Part shown: positions 16,705 through 23,950 of the stretch, piece by piece | Layout of the letters: each line of letters opens with the position of its first letter | Position numbering within the stretch: the stretch's first letter is position 1 | Origin: JAWLGZ01 sp041690635 | GTDB taxonomy: Bacteria > Pseudomonadota > Gammaproteobacteria > Thiohalomonadales > Thiohalomonadaceae | NCBI GenBank assembly: GCA_041690635.1 | Contig: JAWLGZ010000002.1 | Span: 434,001-498,000 of the forward strand | Reading direction: 5' to 3' | Length of the DNA: 64,000 bases | Translations under genes and position numbers: made by a program | Notes under the pieces: generated by a model | What the model was told of the DNA's origin: nothing | Seen by the model: only the letters and a program-made list of their open reading frames with translations | Database searches by the model: none

Positions 16705-17289
16705 TCATACGCGCACTATATATCGACTTGCAAAGCAATTCGGCTCAAGGTCAATTCCAACTTCAGCATACCTTGCAAAAAAATTCTCACCATCCCACCC
16801 TGGAGGCATCTTCCCGCGAAGTGTACGCTCTTCGTCTTTGGTGACGGTGGCAAGCACCCAATACCTCTTGAGAAGGGTCACGACATGGGAAACAGTGAGG
16901 TTTCCTTCACGCGCCAACTGCACACAGGGGTCCTGAATCCACTCTTGCTTCGGGACGACATGTTCAAACACCAAGCCCTGAGTAATTCCACTACCCAAAC
17001 GCTCAAGGGCCGAGCGGGTAGCGAATTGCGTTAGCTCGTGTTTTCGCTTGCCGGGAAAAGAGGCCAAGTACGCGTTGGACAAGAATTTGTTCAATCCTTC
17101 ACGCGCGCCCCTTTCCGCCAACGGGACGTCCCACGGGAACCGCGAAAGAAACGCAACGTATGCGTGGGCCATATTTTCAAGCACTTGATTCAATATCTGC
17201 TCCGTCCAAATTAAAAGGGGCAGGCACGAGCAAATCGAGCCACACACCCCCTCACCGATAAACCTCCCGCCGATGCCCCACCCGCACAA
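16705..17289 (-). CDS. Uncharacterised protein following a toxin gene
   Basis: A 194-codon frame; the convincing part begins near WTEQILNQVLENMAHAYVAF. It includes FPWDVPLAERGAREGLNKFL, LVFEHVVPKQEWIQDPC and VVTLLKRYWVLATVTKDEE. The EHVVPK element recalls the first motif of HNH-type nucleases, but I see no complete HNH set, so this is not a call. The first 13 codons overlap the relE-like gene in another frame; the true start may be further in, for example ATG 17175. It is encoded directly after the antitoxin-toxin pair on the same strand and could be co-transcribed. Composition is more AT-rich than the core genes. Confidence 0.55.
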   Translation of the reverse strand: MCGWGIGGRFIGEGVCGSICSCLPLLIWTEQILNQVLENMAHAYVAFLSRFPWDVPLAERGAREGLNKFLSNAYLASFPGKRKHELTQFATRSALERLGSGITQGLVFEHVVPKQEWIQDPCVQLAREGNLTVSHVVTLLKRYWVLATVTKDEERTLRGKMPPGWDGENFFARYAEVGIDLEPNCFASRYIVRV

Positions 17290-17512
17290 CCTCTATCACC
17301 AGCAAGTCGTGAAACACCGAATAGACAACCCGGTAATCCCCGACACGAACACGATAGCTACATTCACTGCCGACCAGCTTACGGACACCCGGCGGGGTCG
17401 CGTCGGTCGCCAGCGCGGTAACGGCCGAGACGATGCGAGCCACCACTTCGCGCGGGAGCTTGCGAAGCTGCTTCTCCGCGCTCCGCTTCCATTCAATTCG
17501 GTAGATAGCCAT
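17252..17512 (-). CDS. RelE/ParE-family toxin
   Basis: An 86-residue toxin of the RelE superfamily. It shows the family fold elements YRIEWKRSAEKQLRKLPREV, then SYRVRVGDYRVVYSVFHDLL and a short C-terminal HRREVYR with basic and Tyr residues, as in mRNA-cleaving RelE proteins. It overlaps the upstream antitoxin gene by 20 bases, the usual arrangement for coupled translation. RelE toxins cut mRNA in the ribosome A site; ParE relatives poison gyrase. The arrangement of Arg residues favours RelE, but the distinction is not certain. Confidence 0.88.
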   Translation of the reverse strand: MAIYRIEWKRSAEKQLRKLPREVVARIVSAVTALATDATPPGVRKLVGSECSYRVRVGDYRVVYSVFHDLLVIEVVRVGHRREVYR

Positions 17513-17699
17513 CCCGCTTCAGGTCGGCAATCAATTGTTCATGGCTGATGGTGGGTTCTTCCCGCCGCTCGGCCACCGCCGCCAGTGCCTCCAGGTCCTC
17601 GATCAGTTCTTCGTATTCCGAAACAGGAAGAACCACGGAAACGCGGTTGCCGTTTTCGTCGGTGATGTACTGCGGGTGAAGCGTTTCAGCAGTGTTCAT
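17493..17699 (-). CDS. RelB/Phd-like antitoxin
   Basis: A 68-residue acidic protein preceding and overlapping the toxin gene. The N-terminal half (PQYITDENGNRVSVVLPVSE, YEELIEDLEALAAVAERREE) follows the type II antitoxin pattern of a DNA-binding strand or helix and an acidic toxin-wrapping tail. It should neutralise the toxin and repress the operon together with it. A REP core sits just upstream (17731-17754) in the promoter region. Confidence 0.85.
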   Translation of the reverse strand: MNTAETLHPQYITDENGNRVSVVLPVSEYEELIEDLEALAAVAERREEPTISHEQLIADLKRDGYLPN

Positions 17700-17730
17700 C
17701 GCGAGAGCCTCGGTATCTGTTCAGCCTTCA

Positions 17731-17754
17731 ATAATCAGGGTCAGAGTAACTTAC
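17731..17754. repeat. REP core upstream of the relBE-like pair
   Basis: ATAATCAGGGTCAGAGTAAC followed by TTAC matches the units at 11803-11823. It lies between two toxin-antitoxin operons, within the promoter region of the first. Confidence 0.7.
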
Positions 17755-17812
17755 CCGCCATTCCCACCCAGCAACATTCCGAAATCACCTCTTCCTCTCA
17801 ACGGGCGTAACG

Positions 17813-18115
17813 TCAATCGTCGCTGCTTAACCCTTCCATCAGCCGCCGTCCGTGAATCACGCCCACGATCAAGACCGATTCTTCCTCAACCCGATAAATC
17901 ATCCGATAGCTATAAACAAAGCATTCGCGATAATCCGGATCGTTCAACTCCGGCACAACACGCCCACGCAGGGGCATCTCGTCCAGACTACGTGCAGTGG
18001 CCATCAGCCGCTCGATCACTGCCCGCGCATAGCGCGGCGAATCCTTCTCGATATAGGCCGCGATCGCCTCGGTATCTTCGATGGCCTCCGGCGACCAGCT
18101 TACTCGGAAAGCCAT
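17813..18115 (-). CDS. ParE-family toxin
   Basis: A 100-residue type II toxin. FRVSWSPEAIEDTEAIAAYI and KDSPRYARAVIERLMATARS are the ParE helical hairpin. The sheet region LRGRVVPELNDPDYRECFVY and YRMIYRVEEESVLIVGVIHG follows. It overlaps the preceding small gene by 16 bases. ParE toxins typically inhibit DNA gyrase. This pair is distinct in sequence from the relBE-like pair next to it. Confidence 0.87.
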   Translation of the reverse strand: MAFRVSWSPEAIEDTEAIAAYIEKDSPRYARAVIERLMATARSLDEMPLRGRVVPELNDPDYRECFVYSYRMIYRVEEESVLIVGVIHGRRLMEGLSSDD

Positions 18116-18324
18116 TTCCCAAGACGCGCTTCCGCCTGCTCCTGCGTCAGCGTCCCCTCCCTGCTTGCCCGCTCCTCACCTCGCTTGATCTTCTCCAGAA
18201 CATACAGGTGATACTGGATGTCCTCGTAGCTGCTCTCATCCGGCAGGTTCTTCAAAAGCTGCTCGACCTCTTGCTTGGCGGTCTGCACCGGAATTTCCTC
18301 GCTTCGTCGACTTTCCGTAAGCAT
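18100..18324 (-). CDS. Antitoxin of the ParE-like pair
   Basis: A 74-residue acidic helical protein starting at ATG 18324 (MLTESRRSEEIPVQTAKQEV) with GGAG six bases upstream. A longer frame to 18402 would run through the pyruvate dehydrogenase terminator and is rejected. The pattern VEQLLKNLPDESSYEDIQYH, LYVLEKIKRGEERASREGTL is typical of antitoxins paired with ParE toxins. The stop overlaps the toxin start, so the two are translationally coupled. Confidence 0.83.
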   Translation of the reverse strand: MLTESRRSEEIPVQTAKQEVEQLLKNLPDESSYEDIQYHLYVLEKIKRGEERASREGTLTQEQAEARLGKWLSE

Positions 18325-18337
18325 ATCAGTCTCCAAA

Positions 18338-18371
18338 CAAAAAACGGCGCCCCGTCCCCGGAAGCGCCGTT
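18338..18371 (-). terminator. Rho-independent terminator of the pyruvate dehydrogenase operon
   Basis: On the minus strand an 8-bp stem AACGGCGC / GCGCCGTT encloses a 13-base loop and is followed by a T-rich run (18338-18344). It lies 38 bases after the E2-E3 stop codon. Degenerate copies of this region occur at 4338 and 14318. Confidence 0.8.
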
Positions 18372-18408
18372 CTTTTCTACCACGCCCATTCCCTAGGCAC
18401 AAATTTCA

Positions 18409-21400
18409 TCAGGCCTTAGCCTTCTGCCTCTCCGACCTCCGAAGCCGGCTCACCAACCTACGCGCCAACTCCCCAAACAACTCCGTCTGCGTCGGATGCG
18501 GATGAATCGCCTCCCCCACCTGCTCCAGCGTCATCCCCCCGGACACCATCATCACCGCCTCGCCAATCAGCGTGTCGGTGTGGTCCGCCAGCAGATGCAC
18601 GCCGATGACCTTGTGGGTCGCCTTGTCCGCCACGATCTTGATCATCCCGTGCTGCTCGCCGGTGATCATCGCCTTGGCGTCGATGTTCATCGGCACCTTC
18701 ACCTCGACCGCGTCGATCCCCTTGGCCTTGGCCTGCTCCACGGAAAGGCCGACGAAGCCGGCCTCGGGGCGGGTGAAGATGACGCCGGAGTCCTTGTCCT
18801 GGTTGTAGGTCATGTCCTCGCCCAGGATGGTGGCGGCGGCGACGCGGCCCTGCTGTCCGGCGGTGTGGGCCAGCATGTAGCCGCCGATGACGTCGCCCAC
18901 GGCGAAGATGTGCGGGACATTGGTGCGGCAACGGGGGTCGGCCTTGATGACGCCGTTCTCGCTGGCGACCCCGGCGTTTTCGAGCTTGAGCGGCTCCAGC
19001 ACCGGGCGCTTGCCGGTTGCCATCAGCACGTAGTCGCAGTCGAAGGTCTGTTCGCCCGCGGCGGTCTCGAACACCATCTTCATCTTGCCCGGCGTGCCCT
19101 CAATGGACTTGGTCGCCGCGCTGGTGTGGATGGTGAGGTTGGGGTCGTTCTCCAGCACCGCTGTGAGGGCCTTGGCGATCTCCGGCTCCACCTCGGCGAG
19201 GATGCGCTCGGCCCGCTCCAGCAGCACCACCTCGGTGCCGAAGTCCTGGAAGATCTGCGCCATCTCCATGCCGATGGCGCCGCCGCCGATGACGCCGAGC
19301 TTCTTCGGCGGCTGGGGTAGGAACCAGACGGTGTCGGAGGTGAGCACGCCGCCGCCCTGCACCCCTTCGCGGGCGCCGGGGATGGGCGGCACGAAGGGCG
19401 GGGCGCCGGTGGCGATGACCGCCGCGCCGAAGGTGATGGTCCGGCCCTTGCTGCCGTCGCCGTGAACCGGGCGGGCGTGCGGGTCGGTGGCGAGCTTCGA
19501 CTGGTCGACGAAGACGCGGTGGTCGGTCTCGAACCAGGCGTAGCCCTGGATGACGTCGATCTTCACCCCCTTGTCGGTGTTGAGCGCCATCTTGCCGCGC
19601 TCCTCCAGCACCCAGCGGCGGTGCTTCTCCACCTGTTCCCAGTTGAGGGTGGTGTTGGTGGTCCCCTCGATACCCATCAGGGCGTCGTGGGCGCGGTCGC
19701 GGATGCGGTCGGCCGCGGCGCGCCACCCCTTGGAGGGGATGCAGCCGCGCCAGAGGCATTCGCCGCCCGGGAACGGGCTGTCGTTGACCATGGCGACCTT
19801 GAGGCCGTGGCCGGCCAGGTCGCGGGCGCAATCCTCACCGCCCGGGCCGCCGCCGATGACCACCACGTCGTAGTCCCAGTTGCCCTCGGGAATGGCCGGG
19901 CCGATCGGGCCCATCCACTGCTCGGGCTGCTCGATCATCGACTTCAGGGTATTCAGGTAAGCGGCCACCTCGGCACCGTTCACCACCCGGTGGTCGGCGG
20001 TGATGGTGAGCGGCATGCCCTCCTTGCCGGCCGCGGCGATGGCCAGGATGGCCGCCGTGCCGGGGGTGGGGATGGCATCGAACCAGGTGATGCCGTACAT
20101 CCCCATGTTGGAGACCATGAAGGTCGGGTTGGCGTACTCCTCCGGGGCGAGGCGGCGCTTGCGGGCGCGGTCCACCAGCCCCTTCCACGCCTCGTGCAGC
20201 TCCTCCACCGACTGGGATTCGCAGTGGCGCAGCACCGGCACCACCAGCCCGCCGCCCTCGGCGGTGACGGCCATGCCGATGTCGATCTGGTCGCGCTCGA
20301 CCAGCTTGTCCACCGGCTGGTAGGCCCAGTTCATGGAGGGGTGTTGCTTCATCGCCTCGGCGCACGCCTTGGCGATGGCGACCGTCACCGAGACCCCCTT
20401 CTTCTTCGCCGCCTTGATGAGCGCGCCGGGCTGGGCGTTCATGGTGGCGTGGAAGGTGGGCATGGTGAGCGATGCGGTCATGGAGGCGGAGACCGCCTTC
20501 TCCATGGCCGTCATCGGCCGGCCCTTGCCCGGGACCTGGATCTCCGGCAGCACGTGGGCCGGGACCTGTGCGGCGATCTCGGTCGGGCGCTGCACCGGCT
20601 GGGCACGGCGCACGTCGTCGGCGGTGATGACGCCGTCGGGGCCGGTACCCTTGAGGTTGTTCAGGTTGACCGACAGGGAGCCGGCCAGCTTGCGGGCGTA
20701 GGGGGTGGCGTTCTTGTTGTGGGGGCGCGCGGCGGGCGGACCGCCTGCGGCGGCGGTTGCCGGCGCCGGGGCGGAGGGCCGGCTCGGCGCCGCTTCAGCC
20801 GCGGGGACCCGGCCCATGCCCGCCTCGTGCTGCGCCTTGGCCTCGGGAGAAAGCAGGGCGCCCGCCTCGCGGTCGATCACCTGATCCGGCGTCTCCACCA
20901 GATAGGCCATGGCGATGCCGACCGGCACCACGGCGTCGATCGGGGCGATGGGACCGGAGAGGTAGCCCTCCCGGAACACCTCCACGTCCATGATCGCCTT
21001 GTCGGTCTCGACCTGGGCGATGATGTCGCCGCGGGCGATCCGGTCGCCCGGCTTCTTCTCCCAGCCGACCACCACGCCCTCGGTCATGGTGTCCGAGAGC
21101 TGGGGCATCTTGATGACGTGGGTGTGGTTCGGCAGGTCGCCCGACGCGTCGGTCTCCGGCTCGCCCATCACCTCCGCCTCTGCGGCGTGTTCCGGTGCCG
21201 CGGCATCGGCGCCCTGCACCTCATCGGCGCTCGCCACCAGGTAGGCGATGGGACCGCCCACCGCCACGGTGGAGTCCACCGCCGCCAGCGGCCCGGAGAG
21301 GTACCCCTCACGGAACACCTCCACGTCCATGATCGCCTTGTCGGTCTCGACCGTGGCGACGATGTCGCCGCGCTCGATCTTGTCGCCGACCTGCTTCTCC

Positions 21401-21471
21401 CAGCTCACCACCACGCCCTCGGTCATGGTGTCCGAGAGCTGGGGCATTTTGATTACGTACGGTTCTGCCAT
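18409..21471 (-). CDS. Fused pyruvate dehydrogenase E2 (dihydrolipoamide acetyltransferase) and E3 (dihydrolipoamide dehydrogenase)
   Basis: One polypeptide of 1020 residues carries both downstream activities of the pyruvate dehydrogenase complex. From the N-terminus there are two lipoyl domains with ETDKAIMDVE (lysines near 45 and 158) and a subunit-binding domain (KNATPYARKLAGSLSVNLNN, about 253-290). The acetyltransferase core follows (about 320-520) with the catalytic DHRVVNG. An FAD- and NAD-binding E3 starts near 535 (VVVIGGGPGGEDCARD). Its redox disulfide reads GGECLWRGCIPSK, differing from the usual GGTCLNVGC. LGVIGGGAIGMEMAQIF binds NAD, and IHPHPTQTEL holds the acid-base His. Start ATG 21471 begins the first lipoyl domain; a frame to 21501 has no better signal. 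It transfers acetyl to CoA and reoxidises lipoyl with NAD. Last gene of the operon. Confidence 0.93.
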   Translation of the reverse strand: MAEPYVIKMPQLSDTMTEGVVVSWEKQVGDKIERGDIVATVETDKAIMDVEVFREGYLSGPLAAVDSTVAVGGPIAYLVASADEVQGADAAAPEHAAEAEVMGEPETDASGDLPNHTHVIKMPQLSDTMTEGVVVGWEKKPGDRIARGDIIAQVETDKAIMDVEVFREGYLSGPIAPIDAVVPVGIAMAYLVETPDQVIDREAGALLSPEAKAQHEAGMGRVPAAEAAPSRPSAPAPATAAAGGPPAARPHNKNATPYARKLAGSLSVNLNNLKGTGPDGVITADDVRRAQPVQRPTEIAAQVPAHVLPEIQVPGKGRPMTAMEKAVSASMTASLTMPTFHATMNAQPGALIKAAKKKGVSVTVAIAKACAEAMKQHPSMNWAYQPVDKLVERDQIDIGMAVTAEGGGLVVPVLRHCESQSVEELHEAWKGLVDRARKRRLAPEEYANPTFMVSNMGMYGITWFDAIPTPGTAAILAIAAAGKEGMPLTITADHRVVNGAEVAAYLNTLKSMIEQPEQWMGPIGPAIPEGNWDYDVVVIGGGPGGEDCARDLAGHGLKVAMVNDSPFPGGECLWRGCIPSKGWRAAADRIRDRAHDALMGIEGTTNTTLNWEQVEKHRRWVLEERGKMALNTDKGVKIDVIQGYAWFETDHRVFVDQSKLATDPHARPVHGDGSKGRTITFGAAVIATGAPPFVPPIPGAREGVQGGGVLTSDTVWFLPQPPKKLGVIGGGAIGMEMAQIFQDFGTEVVLLERAERILAEVEPEIAKALTAVLENDPNLTIHTSAATKSIEGTPGKMKMVFETAAGEQTFDCDYVLMATGKRPVLEPLKLENAGVASENGVIKADPRCRTNVPHIFAVGDVIGGYMLAHTAGQQGRVAAATILGEDMTYNQDKDSGVIFTRPEAGFVGLSVEQAKAKGIDAVEVKVPMNIDAKAMITGEQHGMIKIVADKATHKVIGVHLLADHTDTLIGEAVMMVSGGMTLEQVGEAIHPHPTQTELFGELARRLVSRLRRSERQKAKA

Positions 21472-21499
21472 TCGTTTTTCCCGCTTAGGAAAAGGGCTC

Positions 21500-21573
21500 A
21501 CCGCAGAGGCGCAGAGGACGCAGAGAAGACCTTTTGCTTTGACTTTCTCTGCGCCCTCCGCGACCTCTGCGGT
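21500..21573. repeat. Large imperfect palindrome between pdhB and the E2-E3 gene
   Basis: ACCGCAGAGG ... CGCAGAGAA (21500-21528) pairs with TTTCTCTGCG ... CCTCTGCGGT (21544-21573) around a short loop. The transcript would form a long hairpin 30 bases before the E2-E3 start codon. The motif resembles palindromic repeats common in many bacterial genomes. A related half (CGCAAAGAACGCAGAGG) lies after fumC near 25338. Confidence 0.65.
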
Positions 21574-21586
21574 AGCTTTGTTTCGG

Positions 21587-22567
21587 TTACTTGCCGAACA
21601 TCCTCAGGACAGCGTCGACCACGTCCTTGGCGTTGGGGATGGCCGCCTTCTCCAGGGTGTGGTTGTACGGCTGCGGCACGTTCTCCGAGGAGACGCGCAC
21701 CGGCGGGGCGTCCAGTTCGAAGAAGCACTCTTCGTTGATGATGGCCATCACCTCGGAGCCGACGCCGACCGCCGGTTCCGCCTCCTCAACAATGAGGGCG
21801 CGGTGGGTCTTGCCGACCGACTCGCGGATGCCGTCGCGGTCCAGCGGGCTGAGCGAGTAGAGGTCGATCACCTCCGCCTCGATGCCGTGCTGCTTGGCCA
21901 GCACCTCGGCCGCCTGCAGACACCAGTGGACGGAGACGTTGTAGCCGAACAGGGTGAGGTCGCGCCCCTCGCGCGCCACTTCGGAGCCCTCCAGCGGGTG
22001 GAAGTACTCCTCGTCCGGCACCTCGCCCTTCATGTTGTACATGAGCTCGTGTTCGTTGATGAACACCGGGTCGTCGCAGCGCACGGCAGACTTCAGGAGT
22101 CCGTACGCCTGCTTCGGGTTGGACGGGGTCACCACCCGCAGCCCGGCGATGCCCATGAACACCTTCTCCATGCGCGCCGAGTGCTGGGCGCCGAGCTGGT
22201 GGGCGGAGCCGCCCGGCGAGCGCACCACCACCGGGGCGGTGAGCTGGCCGCCGGACATGTAGCGCACCTTGGCGGCGGTGTTGACGATCTGGTCGGTCGC
22301 CAGCCAGGCGAAGTTCACCGACATGATCTCGATGATCGGCCGCACACCGAGGAAGGAGGCGCCGATGCCGAGGCCGGTGTAGCCGTTTTCGGAAATGGGG
22401 GTGTCGATGACCCGCTCCGGGCCGTACTTGTCGTACAGCCCCTGGGTCGCCTTGTAGGTGCCGCCGGCGACGGCGATATCCTCACCCATGCAGATGACCA
22501 GCGGGTCGCGGGACATCTCCTCGTCGTGGGCGCGGCGGATCGCCTCCCAATACATGATCTCGGCCAT
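21587..22567 (-). CDS. pdhB: Pyruvate dehydrogenase E1 component, beta subunit
   Basis: Beta subunit of the alpha2beta2-type E1, which decarboxylates pyruvate with thiamine diphosphate and reductively acetylates lipoyl-E2. Seen are IMYWEAIRRAHDEEM and the thiamine-side motif MGEDIAVAGGTYKATQGL. Also present are RVIDTPISENGYTGLGIGAS, VVRSPGGSAHQLGAQHS and the C-terminal transketolase domain (VIDLYSLSPLDRD, EEAEPAVGVGSEV). The length of 326 residues is standard. ATG 22567 overlaps the pdhA stop by one base, implying tight coupling; an in-frame ATG at 22591 would lie inside pdhA. Downstream the E2-E3 gene follows after a palindrome. Confidence 0.94.
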   Translation of the reverse strand: MAEIMYWEAIRRAHDEEMSRDPLVICMGEDIAVAGGTYKATQGLYDKYGPERVIDTPISENGYTGLGIGASFLGVRPIIEIMSVNFAWLATDQIVNTAAKVRYMSGGQLTAPVVVRSPGGSAHQLGAQHSARMEKVFMGIAGLRVVTPSNPKQAYGLLKSAVRCDDPVFINEHELMYNMKGEVPDEEYFHPLEGSEVAREGRDLTLFGYNVSVHWCLQAAEVLAKQHGIEAEVIDLYSLSPLDRDGIRESVGKTHRALIVEEAEPAVGVGSEVMAIINEECFFELDAPPVRVSSENVPQPYNHTLEKAAIPNAKDVVDAVLRMFGK

Positions 22568-23559
22568 CAGTGCGCCCCTCCCTTCACCCACGGGCAGTCG
22601 TCGGCGAGCACGTATTTGGTCAGATCCTCGACCTTCGGCTCCGGCGCCTGCTCGGCAAACGGAATGATTTCGTGTTCGATGTGGTCGATCAGTTCGCGAT
22701 CGAGCGCCTTGTAATCCTCATCCGTCATCTCGCCCGCCTCGATGAGACGGTCGCGCAGCAGGATGATCGGGTCACGCTTGCCCCACTCCTCCTGTTCGTC
22801 CTTGGTGCGGTAGGCACCGGAGTCGGACATGGAGTGGCCGCGGTAGCGGTAGGTCTTCAGCTCGAGGAAGTACGGCCCCTTGCCGGAGCGCACGTGGTCG
22901 ACCGCCACCTTCGCCTTCTCGTACACCGCCTCCACGTCCTGGCCGTCGGCCCAGTCGGAGGGGATGTCGTAGGCGCAGGCCCGCTTGTACTGGTCCTGGA
23001 CCGCGGTGGAGCGGTCGATGCGGGTGCCGATGCCGTAGAGGTTGTTCTCGCAGACGTAGAGCACCGGCAGCTTCCACACGCTCGCCATGTTGAGCGACTC
23101 GTGGAAGGTGCCCTGGTTGTTGGCGGCGTCGCCGAGGAAGCAGATGGCGATCTCGTCGCCCCCCTTCATCTTGATCGCCTTGGCCATGCCGGCGGCGAGT
23201 GGGAACGGACCGCCCACCAGGGCGTAACCGCCCATGAAGTGGTGTTTCACATCGAAGATGTGCATGGAACCGCCGCGCCCCTTGGACGAGCCGGTCTCCT
23301 TGCCGTACAGCTCGGCCATCACCTCTTTCGGGTCCGAGCCGCACAGGATGGCGTGGACGTGGTCCCGGTAGCCGGTGATGACGTAGTCGTGACCCGGACG
23401 GGCCGCCTCCATCACACCCGTGGCGCAGGCTTCCTGGCCGGGGTAGAGATGAAGGAAGCCGCCGATCTTGCGCTCCACGTAGGCTTCGTAGCAACGCTCC
23501 TCGAAGCGGCGCGCGAACAGCATCTCGCGCAGCAGCCGCTTTCTGTCAGCCGCGTTCAT
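22567..23559 (-). CDS. pdhA: Pyruvate dehydrogenase E1 component, alpha subunit
   Basis: First gene of the operon. The protein has the E1 alpha signature LHLYPGQEACATGVMEAARP, the phosphorylation-loop-like RGGSMHIFDVKHHFMGGYAL and the thiamine diphosphate motif GDAANNQGTFHESLNMAS. YRYRGHSMSDSGAYR is also conserved in the family. The ATG at 23571 contains the ribosome binding site (ATGAGGAGCGCC) of the ATG at 23559, so the latter is chosen and gives 330 residues. Heterotetrameric E1 is not the enteric AceE type; it is common in Chromatiales-like bacteria and alphaproteobacteria. Confidence 0.94.
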   Translation of the reverse strand: MNAADRKRLLREMLFARRFEERCYEAYVERKIGGFLHLYPGQEACATGVMEAARPGHDYVITGYRDHVHAILCGSDPKEVMAELYGKETGSSKGRGGSMHIFDVKHHFMGGYALVGGPFPLAAGMAKAIKMKGGDEIAICFLGDAANNQGTFHESLNMASVWKLPVLYVCENNLYGIGTRIDRSTAVQDQYKRACAYDIPSDWADGQDVEAVYEKAKVAVDHVRSGKGPYFLELKTYRYRGHSMSDSGAYRTKDEQEEWGKRDPIILLRDRLIEAGEMTDEDYKALDRELIDHIEHEIIPFAEQAPEPKVEDLTKYVLADDCPWVKGGAH

Positions 23560-23950
23560 GGCGCTCCTCATTTTATTGGTGTATGTGCAGTAAAAAGCCA
23601 GCCTAGCCCAGAAGGCGCGACTGACACGTTATGTTCGGTGGAAGCCCCGGGGATCGCCTGGCCGACGGACCCCGGTTACGGGTCCACGGAGGGTGCGGGA
23701 GGTGGAGCCGGTGGTGAACGGCAGCCGGTCCGATCCGAGAGACTTCAACATTATTGTTTTCAACCCCCGCGCCGCCTCCGGTGGACCGGGCGGCGATACC
23801 GCGGCAGGGCGAAAGCCGGGTATGATCCCGGTTCTCCCGTGACAGGTCAAGCTGACCGGAAGTAAGAGAATTAGAAAACTCAATAGCTTGCGGGACAAGC
23901 CCGCATTTCTCACGGGCACAGCCTGATCCCGAAATCCGAAGGTTCAATCC
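23560..23950. other. Divergent promoter region of the pyruvate dehydrogenase operon and fumC
   Basis: These 391 bases separate pdhA (minus) and fumC (plus). I see no coding sequence here. Near 23886-23904, GCTTGCGGGACAAGCCCGC can form either of two short competing hairpins about 50 bases before fumC. No promoter hexamers are clear enough to call. Confidence 0.4.

Noticed and set aside
19462..21738. 758-codon plus-strand open frame opposite the E2-E3 gene
   Set aside because: It mirrors the codon structure of a clearly real gene on the other strand, has a His/Gly/Val-rich composition without domains, and is a GC-driven shadow.
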